DNA from: an uncultured Prevotellaceae bacterium
GTDB lineage: Bacteria; Bacteroidota; Bacteroidia; Bacteroidales; Bacteroidaceae
NCBI GenBank assembly: GCA_946540735.1
Contig: CAMNIN010000025.1
Span: 1 to 45,471 of the forward strand
Reading direction: 5' to 3'
DNA length: 45,471 nt
Under the pieces are notes generated by a model. It searched no databases. It was not told the origin of the DNA and worked only from the letters and a program-made list of their open reading frames with translations. Positions 1-8,918 of this stretch are shown piece by piece (position 1 is the first letter of the stretch; the number at the start of each line of letters is the position of its first letter). The position numbers and the translations under genes are program-made.

Positions 1-143
1 TTCGCCGAAAGTACTCCCGTTCGGAATTGCTCAAATAAATTTGGCACTTCTCTCATGGTTCGTACTTTGGCTTCGCCGAAAGTACTCCCGTTCGGAATTG
101 CTCAAATAAATTTGGCACTTCTCTCACTTATTCGTACCTTTGC
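1..143. repeat. Tandem duplication of a promoter block (71-bp period)
   Basis: Bases 1-55 recur without change at 72-126. The bases after them (56-71 and 127-143) are similar but diverged. Each copy holds a short dyad (CCGAA at 5-9 pairing with TTCGG at 20-24; again at 76-80 and 91-95), then an A/T-rich stretch with TTTGG, then a TAnnTTTG-like box. In the first copy the box reads TACTTTGG, one base short of the consensus. In the second copy it is TACCTTTG and directly precedes the first gene. The block is thus a duplicated extended promoter with one intact and one decayed unit. Confidence 0.85.
111..142 (+). promoter_or_regulatory. Bacteroidetes-type promoter of the fusion-gene operon
   Basis: TTTG at 111-114 and TACCTTTG at 135-142 are separated by 20 bp, matching the -33/-7 consensus of Bacteroidetes. 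Transcription should begin near 147, about 15 nt before the ATG at 162. The next three genes have gaps of only 3 to 12 nt, so this promoter probably serves all four. Confidence 0.75.
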
Positions 144-161
144 AACAAAGGAAATGAGAAT

Positions 162-3100
162 ATGAGGGGAAAAATCGATTGCTTCCTGCCATGCGAGGAC
201 CTGAGTGTGGCGGAGATAACAGTAGAACAACTGAGAAACGACAATACGGTAAGACATATATTCCTGCTCGTCAGCAAGCAGATGGCAGAGGATGGCCCTT
301 GTCCGCCAGGATGCTCGTTGCTTGCCGTCGACCATCTGATGTCGACCGAGATGATCTATGCCATGGCGCAGAACGCCACGGCGGAATATGTCTTGCTGAT
401 CACCAAATCATCGCCGATGACGCTTGGCATGTATGCCTTGAGCCGGTTGCTCATGGTGGCGGGCGACATCGACGCCTCCTTGGTCTATGCCGACCACTAT
501 TCCGTGGAGAATGGCCAGACGGTGAAGCATCCTGTCATCGACTATCAGACGGGCAGCATCCGTGATGATTTCGATTTCGGCTCATTGCTGATGTTCAAAG
601 CCGATGTGCTGCATGACTATGTCCGGCAGGAACGGAAGGCAGACTACCAGTACGCCGGACTCTATGACTTCCGGCTCTTTGCCAGTAGAAGAGGACCTGT
701 GTTCCATCTGAATGAGTATCTCTACACCGAACAGGAACTCGACCTGCGGGTGAGCGGGGTGAAGCAGTTCGACTATGTGAATCCACGAAACCGGGAGGTG
801 CAGGTGGAGATGGAGAAAGCTGCCACCAACCATTTGAGAGAACTGGGTGCGATGGTCGACACGTCGTCCTATCTGATGCCAGACTTCACCGAACAGCAGT
901 TTGAGTATGAGGCATCGGTGGTAATCCCCGTCTTCAACAGAGAGAAGACCATTTGCGACGCTGTGGACTCCGCCCTCTCGCAGAAGACCAACTTCAAATA
1001 CAACGTGATCGTGGTCGACAACCATTCGACCGATGGCACCACACGGCTCCTACAGGGTTATGAAGACCCACGCCTGATCCATATCCAGCCAGAGCGCACC
1101 GACCTCGGCATCGGGGGATGCTGGAACATGGCCGTGGTCGACAGCCGGTGCGGTAGGTTTGCCGTGCAGCTCGACAGCGACGACCTGTATTCCTCGCCCA
1201 ACACACTGCAGCGTATTGTCGATGCCTTCTATCAGCAGAAGGCCGCCATGGTGATTGGCTCCTATAGGATGTGCGACTTCCAACTCAACACACTACCGCC
1301 GGGACTCATCGATCACCGGGAATGGACCGATGAAAACGGGTGCAACAACGCCCTCCGTATCAACGGACTGGGTGCGCCGCGTGCATTCTTCACCCCATTG
1401 CTCAGACAAGTGCTGTTCCCCAATACCAGTTATGGCGAGGACTATGCGCTCGGACTGGCCTTCAGCAGGCATTTCAGGATAGGGCGCATCTACGACGAAC
1501 TGTATCTCTGCCGCAGGTGGGGCGGCAATAGCGATGCCGCATTGAGCATCGACCGCATGAACGCCAACAATCTCTATAAGGACAGGTTGAGGACACTGGA
1601 GATCGCCGCCCGTCAACGGATCGCCGCCCAGGGAAGCAATAAGATAGAAGACAACTCGCTGAGGCGTTTTTTCAACCGGCAGTTGGAATTGTGGCCAGAG
1701 GCCAGACAGCGCTATAAGGACCTGCATGGCGTGAAGACAAAGACCCTGCAGCACAACGACTATACGGTGGCGCTCACCATCCAGTGGAATCCCGCCAGGA
1801 TCGTGTCCACCGGAGCGAAGATCGACCAGCGCACATTGGCCGAGAGACCCTGTTTCCTGTGTGAGAAAAACCGTCCGCAGCAGCAGATCATCAAGGATTT
1901 TGACAGCAAGTTCGACATCCTGGTCAATCCCTTCCCGATCCTCTCCTCGCATTTCACCATTGTGTCCAAGAAACATCAGCCCCAGCAGATCAGGGAGAAC
2001 TATCACGAGATTCACCGGTTGCTCGAGTCGTATCCTGCACTCACCGTGTTCTATAACGGACCACGGTGTGGCGCATCGGCACCCGATCACCTGCACCTGC
2101 AGGCCGGCACCACCGGGCTCCTGCCTCTGCAGGCAGCGTGGCCCAGGCTGGAGCGAAATCTCCAGACTGTGTGCAAGATCAACGACAATGAGGGAATCTT
2201 CGTCGTGACCGATTATCCTTGTTCGGCCTTCCTTGTCAAGAGTCGCAACAAAAACAATGGCGATCACCTGTTCGGACGGCTGTATGATGCGCTCGACCAG
2301 CAGGTGGGCGACTCTGAGCGTAATCCGGGCGAGGAGCCGATGATGAACGTGGTGGCCTGGAGGCAGGGCGACGACGTGCTCACCGTGGTGTTCCCGCGCA
2401 GGAAACACAGACCCGGATGTTATCAAGCCAAGGACGGTGCACTGATGGTCAGTCCCGGTGCTCTGGATATGGCAGGCCTGGTCATCACTCCCCGGGAGAC
2501 CGATTTCGAACGCATCACGCCCGAGGTGGCCTATCAGATTCTCAAAGAAGTCTCTGTCGGCGATGAGGACATGGCAGCGGTAGTGGCTGCCGCCACGGGC
2601 CATAACCGTCAACCCACCCTGCCAGTGATGGACGGCGAGCCGGCAGTCTCGGTGGGCATCGTGGGAGGGAGCAAAATACGGTTCAACCTCAACAAACCAT
2701 ATATAGCCAAGGGCGAGACCATCGAGGGAATCCAGGAGGTGGAGTTCAGTGAGGGAGGAATCCTCTGGAACGGAAACCAATACCGTGAACTCCTGTTCAC
2801 GCCGATGTCGAAGGGTGCCACCTTCTCTCTTTTCGAAGTGACGATAGGTGTCAATTTCCATTGGGAGAGAAAGGAGACTCAGGTGTTCTCCGGTGCTCTG
2901 CGGCTTGTGGTGGAGGCCGATAGGATATGGGCTATCAACCAGCTGCCAGTGGAGGACTATCTTGTCAGTGTCATCTCCAGTGAGATGAAGGCCACTGCGT
3001 CGCCCGAACTGCTCAAGGCGCATGCTGTCATCTCCCGCAGTTGGCTCCTTGCGCAGATAGAACGTCGGAAAAACAGCAAGGCCGCGGAGGGCAGTTTCTT

Positions 3101-3941
3101 CTCTTTCATTAAGAAAGAGAACGAGATCGTCAAATGGTATGACCGCGAGGACCACACCATCTTCGATGTTTGCGCCGACGATCATTGTCAGCGCTATCAG
3201 GGTGTGACACGAGCCTCCGACAAGAAGGCCGCCGAGGCGGTCAGGGCCACGCGTGGCATGGTGCTCTCGCATGACGGGGAAATCTGCGATGCGAGGTTCA
3301 GCAAGTGCTGTGGTGGTGTGACCGAGGAATACCAGTATTGTTGGGAAAACCTGCCCAAGCCCTATCTCAGGGCCGTGGGCGACAATGCTGCCGGACAATT
3401 GCCCGACCTCCGGGTGGAACAGAACGCCCGGAGATGGATTCTGGGCAAAGAGGAGGCATTCTGCAATACCGACGACCCGAAGGTGCTGACTCAGGTGCTC
3501 AACGACTATGACACGGAGACGAAAGACTTCTACCGCTGGTGCGTGCGGCTCACGCAGGATCAGATCTCGCACCTTCTGTCAGAGAAGCTCAAGATCGAGT
3601 TTGGCGGAATCGTCGACCTGCAGCCCGTCGAGCGGGGGCGCAGTGGCCGCATTTCACGGTTGAGGATTGTCGGCACGGATCGGACCGTCATCATCGGCAA
3701 GGAACTGGAGATACGCCGTGCCCTGAGCGACACCCACCTGCTCAGTTCGGCATTCGTCATCGACAAGGAAGTCACGACGCAAGGTTTGCCTGCCGCATTC
3801 GTCCTGCATGGAGCAGGGTGGGGGCATGGCGTCGGTCTCTGTCAGATCGGTGCTGCGGTGATGGGTGAGCAAGGCTATGCTTACGACGCCATCCTCCTTC
3901 ATTATTACCGGAATGCAGAAATCAAAAAACTCTATAAATAA
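162..3941 (+). CDS. Fusion protein: GT2 glycosyltransferase, DUF4922 (HIT-like) and SpoIID/LytB domains
   Basis: This 1259-residue protein appears to join three enzymes. Residues about 1-240 look like a degenerate glycosyltransferase fold. Residues about 245-500 are a GT-A family 2 domain ([13 protein letters not shown] near the start, DSDD at 338-341 as the likely metal/nucleotide-sugar site). Residues about 515-840 match DUF4922, with PCFLC and H643-L-H645-L-Q647, resembling the nucleotide-phosphate site of HIT/GalT-like nucleotidyltransferases. Residues about 860-1259 are SpoIID/LytB-like, with the usual acidic residue at E941 (SSEM) and the closing [13 protein letters not shown] motif. 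SpoIID proteins cleave peptidoglycan glycan strands outside the cytoplasm, yet no signal peptide is visible here. Two AmpG-like transporters follow after 3 nt, so a role in processing imported murein fragments is inferred. Domain calls are solid; the joint function is not known to me. Confidence 0.85.
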   Translation: MRGKIDCFLPCEDLSVAEITVEQLRNDNTVRHIFLLVSKQMAEDGPCPPGCSLLAVDHLMSTEMIYAMAQNATAEYVLLITKSSPMTLGMYALSRLLMVAGDIDASLVYADHYSVENGQTVKHPVIDYQTGSIRDDFDFGSLLMFKADVLHDYVRQERKADYQYAGLYDFRLFASRRGPVFHLNEYLYTEQELDLRVSGVKQFDYVNPRNREVQVEMEKAATNHLRELGAMVDTSSYLMPDFTEQQFEYEASVVIPVFNREKTICDAVDSALSQKTNFKYNVIVVDNHSTDGTTRLLQGYEDPRLIHIQPERTDLGIGGCWNMAVVDSRCGRFAVQLDSDDLYSSPNTLQRIVDAFYQQKAAMVIGSYRMCDFQLNTLPPGLIDHREWTDENGCNNALRINGLGAPRAFFTPLLRQVLFPNTSYGEDYALGLAFSRHFRIGRIYDELYLCRRWGGNSDAALSIDRMNANNLYKDRLRTLEIAARQRIAAQGSNKIEDNSLRRFFNRQLELWPEARQRYKDLHGVKTKTLQHNDYTVALTIQWNPARIVSTGAKIDQRTLAERPCFLCEKNRPQQQIIKDFDSKFDILVNPFPILSSHFTIVSKKHQPQQIRENYHEIHRLLESYPALTVFYNGPRCGASAPDHLHLQAGTTGLLPLQAAWPRLERNLQTVCKINDNEGIFVVTDYPCSAFLVKSRNKNNGDHLFGRLYDALDQQVGDSERNPGEEPMMNVVAWRQGDDVLTVVFPRRKHRPGCYQAKDGALMVSPGALDMAGLVITPRETDFERITPEVAYQILKEVSVGDEDMAAVVAAATGHNRQPTLPVMDGEPAVSVGIVGGSKIRFNLNKPYIAKGETIEGIQEVEFSEGGILWNGNQYRELLFTPMSKGATFSLFEVTIGVNFHWERKETQVFSGALRLVVEADRIWAINQLPVEDYLVSVISSEMKATASPELLKAHAVISRSWLLAQIERRKNSKAAEGSFFSFIKKENEIVKWYDREDHTIFDVCADDHCQRYQGVTRASDKKAAEAVRATRGMVLSHDGEICDARFSKCCGGVTEEYQYCWENLPKPYLRAVGDNAAGQLPDLRVEQNARRWILGKEEAFCNTDDPKVLTQVLNDYDTETKDFYRWCVRLTQDQISHLLSEKLKIEFGGIVDLQPVERGRSGRISRLRIVGTDRTVIIGKELEIRRALSDTHLLSSAFVIDKEVTTQGLPAAFVLHGAGWGHGVGLCQIGAAVMGEQGYAYDAILLHYYRNAEIKKLYK

Positions 3942-3944
3942 ATC

Positions 3945-5228
3945 ATGAAAGAGAAGAGAAATCCATGGGCATGGGTGCCCACACTTTATTTGGCAGAAGG
4001 CTTGCCCAATGTCCTGGTCACTGCAGTGGCCGCTGTGATGTATATGCAACTGGGCATGACGGATTCCGAGATCGGTCTCTATACGGCATGGCTTGGTCTG
4101 CCATGGGTTATCAAACCGTTTTGGAGTCCGTTCGTCGACCTGTATCGTACGAAGCGCTGGTGGGTGCTGGTCATGCAGATTCTGTTGGGATCATCCTTGG
4201 CCGGAGTAGCTTTCACGCTCAACACCCCGGTGTGGTTTCAGGGCACGATGTTCTTCTTTTTCCTTATGGCTTTCTCCAGCGCGACCCACGATATTGCGGC
4301 CGACGGCTACTATATGCTGGCCCTCGACGACCATCAGCAGGCATGGTTTGTGGGCATACGCAATACCTTCTATCGGTTGGCTGTGATCATGGGCAACGGA
4401 GTGCTGGTGCCGGTGGCCGGACTTTTGGCCAAGTCATTGGGCTGTTCTGCGGCATTCTCCTGGAGTCTGGTGTTCTACGGACTGGCAGCCCTGTTTATCG
4501 CTTTCTGGCTCTATCATAACTTCTTGATGCCTCGGGCAGCCGACGACAAAAACCGTCCCACCTCGGCTCATGAGGTGGTCAAAGGCATCAGGAACATGTT
4601 TGTGACCTTCTTCACCAAGATGCCAGTGAGGCTGACCGTGTTCGCCATGCTTTTTTTCTTGCTCTACCGTTTGCCCGAGGCCATGCTCAATACGATGACG
4701 AAGACCTTTCTGTTGCGCCCCTCCGATGAAGGCGGCCTTGGGATGTCGCTGGTCGACTATGGCATTGCCAGTGGTACGGTGGGGATGATCGGACTGACCC
4801 TGGGCGGCATTCTGGGCGGCATCCTCGCCGGGCGTGATGGTCTGAAGCACTGGCTCTGGCCGATGGTGTGCGCCATTTCCCTGCCCGACATTGTCTATGT
4901 GTGGTTGAGCTACGACATGACGAGCAATCTCTATGTGATCAGCACATGCCTTTTCGTCGAGCAGTTTGGCTATGGCTTCGGATTCACCGCCCTCACCTTA
5001 TATATGTTGTATTACAGCAAGGGAGAATTCAAGACCTCTCATTATGCCATCTGCACGGGCATCACCTATCTGGGTTTGATGTTGCCTGGCATGATTGCCG
5101 GTTTTCTGAAAGATGCGGTGGGTTACAGCACTTTCTTCATCATTGTGATGGTGCTGTGCCTGATCACCTTTGCAGTGTCGGCGTTTATTAAGATAGATCC
5201 TGAGTTTGGAAAGAAAACCAATGAATAG
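3945..5228 (+). CDS. AmpG/MurT-like MFS transporter
   Basis: A 427-residue inner-membrane protein with about 12 hydrophobic segments. The N-terminus (WVPTLYLAEGLPNVLV) and the stretch GLPWVIKPFWSPFVDLY are characteristic of the AmpG branch of the major facilitator superfamily. That branch imports anhydro-muropeptides or, in related Bacteroidetes proteins, MurNAc. The ATG lies 3 nt after the preceding stop, so the gene is almost certainly co-transcribed with the SpoIID-containing fusion, which supports a peptidoglycan-derived substrate. The exact substrate (muropeptide, MurNAc or another cell-wall sugar) cannot be read from the sequence. Confidence 0.85.
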   Translation: MKEKRNPWAWVPTLYLAEGLPNVLVTAVAAVMYMQLGMTDSEIGLYTAWLGLPWVIKPFWSPFVDLYRTKRWWVLVMQILLGSSLAGVAFTLNTPVWFQGTMFFFFLMAFSSATHDIAADGYYMLALDDHQQAWFVGIRNTFYRLAVIMGNGVLVPVAGLLAKSLGCSAAFSWSLVFYGLAALFIAFWLYHNFLMPRAADDKNRPTSAHEVVKGIRNMFVTFFTKMPVRLTVFAMLFFLLYRLPEAMLNTMTKTFLLRPSDEGGLGMSLVDYGIASGTVGMIGLTLGGILGGILAGRDGLKHWLWPMVCAISLPDIVYVWLSYDMTSNLYVISTCLFVEQFGYGFGFTALTLYMLYYSKGEFKTSHYAICTGITYLGLMLPGMIAGFLKDAVGYSTFFIIVMVLCLITFAVSAFIKIDPEFGKKTNE

Positions 5229-5231
5229 GCG

Positions 5232-6548
5232 ATGAGTGTGCAGATGCCATACGACAGTACTGAGAAGGAGGTAAGCCGTCGCTCAAGGTCATGGCTTTGG
5301 GTGCCGTTGTTGTATTTTTTCCGCGGCATGGTGCTGGCTTCTCTTTTGTCGGTGACGCTGGTGATGCTGAAGCGGATGGGCATGAGCAATGCCTTAGCTA
5401 CAGCCAGCACGGCATGGTTGGCCTTGCCCTGGGTATTGCGCCTGCTGCTACGTCGTGTGACGGCGGTTGGAGGCACGCCCTGGCATTGGGTGGTGGCCAT
5501 GCAAGCAGTCTTCGCCTTGGCGATGCTGGGTGTCGCTCTCACTGAGAAACCCCATTCCGGAGGCATGGTGGTCTGGATATTCCTCGCCATTGGTGCCCTC
5601 AGCGGTGGCATTCACGACGTGGTGGCATCCGACCTGTCAGCAGTGTGGGTCAGTGGATCGAGACAGAAAGAGGACTTCGCCTCCATCGGTCGGCGGCAGG
5701 TGGTGGCGTTGTTGTTCTTCTTGTTGGCCTTGTTGGTTGGCCTGGGCCTGGTGCTGGTGATGGCCGGCGACATGGAGGTGCTCTCTCGGAGTATGGATGA
5801 GTCGTGGAGCACTACTTTCAAGGCCCTTGCCCTGTTTCTGATAGCCTTGGCTTGTTTTGTCGCACTGGCTTTACCTCGCCATGTGGCCATATCCCACATT
5901 CCCTCCCCATCCCTCGCCAATTCGCGCACCCCCACTTTCGGGTGGTTTTGGGGAGGTGTCCTTTTGGTCCTTTTCACCTTGCATCAATGGATGCTGTGGA
6001 GAGGAACACTGTTGTTTCTCGTCGACCCGGGAAGTATCGGCGGCCTGTCCTTAGGTCCCCAGGAGGTGGGTTTCGCTCAAGGCACAGTGAGTGTGCTTGC
6101 CATGATGATGGGTTGCGTTCTCGGATGGAAAGCCCTCTCAAAATGGGGCATGACCAGATGCCTGTTGCCGATGGCAGCGGCAGCCACACTGCCCGATGTC
6201 ATGTTGCTTGACTTGGCGTTTAGGATGCCCACCGATTTGCTGGCGATAAGCACCTGTTTGTCGATAGAGGCATTTGGCTGTGGCTTTGCCATGATCGGTC
6301 TTATATTATATATAAGGTGTAATGCGTATGGAAAGGGAAATTCCTCACATGCTGATATCTGCCTCGCATGGGTGATGCTTTCCGCAATGATAGGAGGGTG
6401 GTGCACAGGTCTTTTCCAGGATTATTTCGGTTATCGCCGTTTCTTCATGATTGTATCGGCATTGGCCATTATGGCATTTGTGGCGGCGACGGTTTCATAC
6501 TTGATCAGCAAGAATGATAAAGACACCCACTGTGGTCCTGTTTTTTAG
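5232..6548 (+). CDS. Second, divergent AmpG-like MFS transporter
   Basis: A 438-residue polytopic membrane protein starting 3 nt after the first transporter. The N-terminal pattern WLWVPLLYFFRGMVLASLLSV and the loop WLALPWVLRLLLRRV align by eye with WVPTLYLAEGLPNVL and WLGLPWVIKPFWSPF of its neighbour, so the two are probable paralogues. The conserved LAEGLP and KPFWSPFVD signatures have decayed, and charged residues in the first loops differ, so substrate specificity has probably changed. It could be a partner subunit, a transporter for another murein sugar, or an exporter. The family call is good; the role is inferred from position. Confidence 0.78.
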   Translation: MSVQMPYDSTEKEVSRRSRSWLWVPLLYFFRGMVLASLLSVTLVMLKRMGMSNALATASTAWLALPWVLRLLLRRVTAVGGTPWHWVVAMQAVFALAMLGVALTEKPHSGGMVVWIFLAIGALSGGIHDVVASDLSAVWVSGSRQKEDFASIGRRQVVALLFFLLALLVGLGLVLVMAGDMEVLSRSMDESWSTTFKALALFLIALACFVALALPRHVAISHIPSPSLANSRTPTFGWFWGGVLLVLFTLHQWMLWRGTLLFLVDPGSIGGLSLGPQEVGFAQGTVSVLAMMMGCVLGWKALSKWGMTRCLLPMAAAATLPDVMLLDLAFRMPTDLLAISTCLSIEAFGCGFAMIGLILYIRCNAYGKGNSSHADICLAWVMLSAMIGGWCTGLFQDYFGYRRFFMIVSALAIMAFVAATVSYLISKNDKDTHCGPVF

Positions 6549-6560
6549 CGTTTGAATCAG

Positions 6561-8297
6561 ATGAGAAGGCCGTTTTATATAGTCCTTTTGCTGTTGACGG
6601 TAGCCGCCTGCGGCGGCCAGGGCCGTCATGAGGCGGCGTTACGCCATGCGCAGTCCGTCCTCAACGAGCGTCCCGACTCCGCCCTCGCCATCCTCGACTC
6701 CCTTGGCCGATATGAAGGTGGTTTCACTCGATCCGCCCTCATGCGCTGGCAACTGCTCCGCCTTTCGGCGCAGAACAAGTGCGATACCGTGTTCCTCAGC
6801 GACAGCCTCCAGCGGGAGCTCGTCGGTTATTTCGACCGCCACGGCACGGCCAATGAGCGGATGACGGCCCACTACCTGCTCGGTCGCGCCTACAGCGACA
6901 TGGGCGAGGCGCCGATGGCCCTTCAGTGCTTCCTGGATGCTGTGTCGTGTGCCGACACCACAGCTGCCGACTGCGATTTCTACTCATTAAGCGGGGTATT
7001 CGGGCAGATGGCGTTCGTCTACGAGTCGCAGCACCTTTATGACGAGGAAATAGAAGCATGGGAGCGTTTCAGCCATTATTCCCAAAAGGCAGGAGACGTT
7101 TTCGGTTTCATCAAGGGGCAGGAATACAAGGTTGTCCCCTATTATGCAAAGGGTGATACGGCGACATGCTTTCAGTTGACCGAGAAAGTCCATCATCTGT
7201 ATTTGGACCATGGTTATCCCGAGAAAGCAGATGGGGTTTATTATACAGCCATTATGATTCTTCTGGATAATGGCCAGTACAGCTGCGCCAGCCGGCTCAT
7301 GCGGTTGTTCGAGGGGAATTCCGGCTTTTTTGACTCATGTGGCAATATCAAGTCTGGCATGGAACATTATTATTACAGCAAAGGCCTGTATTATCTCGGT
7401 GTCCATCATCCTGACTCCGCAGAGTTCTTTTTCCGCAAGCTGCTCCGCTATCATGTGAACAAGGATTACGAGGCGTGCAAGGGATTACTTTCTGTATACC
7501 AGTCCAGGTGCGATGCCGACAGCATACTGAAGTACTCCATGCTCTGTGAGCGGGCACTTGACAGCATACAGGCAGAGGACCAGTCAGAAGCCGTGTCTGT
7601 CACCCATTCTCTCTACAACTACAACAGGATGGGCAGGCTTGCCTCTCAGAGAGCCCTGGAGCTTGAGAGGAGAAAGAAGTGGATATGGGTGGTGTCCATG
7701 ATGTTTCTTATAACAGTGACAGCAGGCACCGTTTTATTCCGGAAACAGAGAAAGGCGCAGGAGGCTGAGCTAGGCCGTCTGAGTTCGGAGCGCATGGCAG
7801 CCATCCGGCAACTTGAAACCAGTCAGCAAGAACTGCATTTGTTGGAGCAAAACAACAAATCCATGATCGAGAAGAAAAAGGAGGAGATTGTGAGACTTTC
7901 TGAGAAGGTGGCAGAGTATGAGTCGAGGTTCGTTCTGCTGCCTGATGAGAAACGGGAGGCCGCCTTGCAGAATGACGAGACCGTTCTGCTGTTCTGGAAG
8001 AAAGCGAAGGGTAAGAGAGAAGAATCCCTGCCCGAACCATCAGAATGGACTCAGTTGAAAGCAGTTCTGCAAAAGAATATTCCTGATTTTTACAAGAAGG
8101 TTGTTCTTGAAGGTGGGTTGTCGGAACAGGAATCTCAGACATGCATGCTCTGCCGGCTTGGTTTCCACACAGGCGAGATCGCTGTCTTGCTGGATACCAC
8201 GTCGCAGCGCATTACGAATGCGAAGTCAAGCTCGGGTCGTGTCCTCTTTGGAGACTCGAAAGCCTCTTCTTTGAAGAGCCATCTGATGGAGTTGTAG
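6561..8297 (+). CDS. Lipoprotein-type TPR / transmembrane / HTH regulator
   Basis: About 578 residues. I prefer the ATG at 6561 over the in-frame TTG at 6552. The N-terminus (MRRPFYIVLLLLTVAACGG) is a lipoprotein signal with a VAAC lipobox. Residues about 25-340 are helical TPR-like repeats (SVLNERPDSALAILDSL and similar). A single membrane segment lies near 374-393 (WIWVVSMMFLITVTAGTVLF), then a coiled coil about 400-450. The C-terminus (about 515-560, with LSEQESQTCMLCRLGFHTGE then RITNAKSS) resembles a LuxR-type helix-turn-helix. This is a Bacteroidetes one-component layout: sensing outside the membrane, DNA binding inside. A lipid anchor and a TM segment on one protein is odd; the lipobox may be fortuitous. 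It ends the operon, 12 nt after the second transporter, and may control it. Confidence 0.75.
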   Translation: MRRPFYIVLLLLTVAACGGQGRHEAALRHAQSVLNERPDSALAILDSLGRYEGGFTRSALMRWQLLRLSAQNKCDTVFLSDSLQRELVGYFDRHGTANERMTAHYLLGRAYSDMGEAPMALQCFLDAVSCADTTAADCDFYSLSGVFGQMAFVYESQHLYDEEIEAWERFSHYSQKAGDVFGFIKGQEYKVVPYYAKGDTATCFQLTEKVHHLYLDHGYPEKADGVYYTAIMILLDNGQYSCASRLMRLFEGNSGFFDSCGNIKSGMEHYYYSKGLYYLGVHHPDSAEFFFRKLLRYHVNKDYEACKGLLSVYQSRCDADSILKYSMLCERALDSIQAEDQSEAVSVTHSLYNYNRMGRLASQRALELERRKKWIWVVSMMFLITVTAGTVLFRKQRKAQEAELGRLSSERMAAIRQLETSQQELHLLEQNNKSMIEKKKEEIVRLSEKVAEYESRFVLLPDEKREAALQNDETVLLFWKKAKGKREESLPEPSEWTQLKAVLQKNIPDFYKKVVLEGGLSEQESQTCMLCRLGFHTGEIAVLLDTTSQRITNAKSSSGRVLFGDSKASSLKSHLMEL

Positions 8298-8362
8298 TCC
8301 TTCTTCCTGTGAAAAGCCTTTTCCCCTTTACCTAAAAAACCAGTAAGATGGCATGATGTAAG

Positions 8363-8396
8363 GCCGTTTTTTGAGACAAAAGCAGGAAAAAACGGC
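8363..8396. other. Long inverted repeat after the regulator gene
   Basis: GCCGTTTTTT (8363-8372) is the exact reverse complement of AAAAAACGGC (8387-8396), with a 14-nt loop. The T-run lies inside the 5' arm rather than after the stem, so it is not a standard intrinsic terminator, though it may mark the 3' end of the operon. Confidence 0.5.
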
Positions 8397-8457
8397 GCAA
8401 TGTGTAAAAATGTGTATTTTTAAAAGTCCTTTTTTTTCTGCGGTTCGTCTTTTTTCA

Positions 8458-8465
8458 TAGTTTTG
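8458..8465 (+). promoter_or_regulatory. -7 box of the DUF3244 gene
   Basis: TAGTTTTG fits TAnnTTTG and lies 25 nt before the ATG at 8491. The upstream -33 region is only a T-rich tract (8431-8437) without a clean TTTG. Confidence 0.45.
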
Positions 8466-8490
8466 TCGGCACAACCAAAATCATATAATT

Positions 8491-8853
8491 ATGAAAAAAA
8501 ACGTATTTACTTGTATTTTTGCTTTGCTGGCATTTTTCAGCACCATGGCAGTGGAAGTTCCCTCCGGTGACTTGGTTATCATGACGGAGAAAGTCGTGAT
8601 CACTTCTGGTGGTCATGAGAACCCTCATAAATCTCCATCCGTCCCCTTGTACGTATATCAGACAGGACACCAATTTGATTTCGGAGAGTCCTGCGCTGGA
8701 TGTTCCGTGACCCTTTTGTCAGGCGATGTCACTGTTTACAGTACCTCGGTAGACAGTAATGGCCAAGTTATGTTTCCCTCGAGCCTGTCAGGTACGTTTG
8801 AGTTGCAGCTGGCCGTATCTGATGTTACCTATTGGGCAGAGGTAGAATTATGA
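8491..8853 (+). CDS. Small secreted DUF3244-like protein
   Basis: A 120-residue protein with a Sec signal peptide (MKKNVFTCIFALLAFFSTMA). A short beta-rich domain follows, in which CAGCSVTLLSGDVTVYSTSV and a closing GTFELQLAV...TYWAEVEL match the pattern of DUF3244 proteins, which are small Ig-like secreted proteins of Bacteroides and Prevotella. It has its own -7 box and lies between the murein operon and an RHS remnant. It probably acts in the periplasm or on the surface; no specific function is known to me. Confidence 0.7.
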   Translation: MKKNVFTCIFALLAFFSTMAVEVPSGDLVIMTEKVVITSGGHENPHKSPSVPLYVYQTGHQFDFGESCAGCSVTLLSGDVTVYSTSVDSNGQVMFPSSLSGTFELQLAVSDVTYWAEVEL

Positions 8854-8918
8854 TAAGGTCATAGGAGACATTGAGACCTGTAAAGAATATAACTTACATC
8901 ACATCATATTACTATCCC

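Noticed and set aside
1293..3572. Long open frame (759 codons) on the - strand opposite the fusion gene
   Set aside because: The + strand product has clear domains along this whole stretch. The antisense product shows no recognisable motif and is an effect of G/C-rich codon use.
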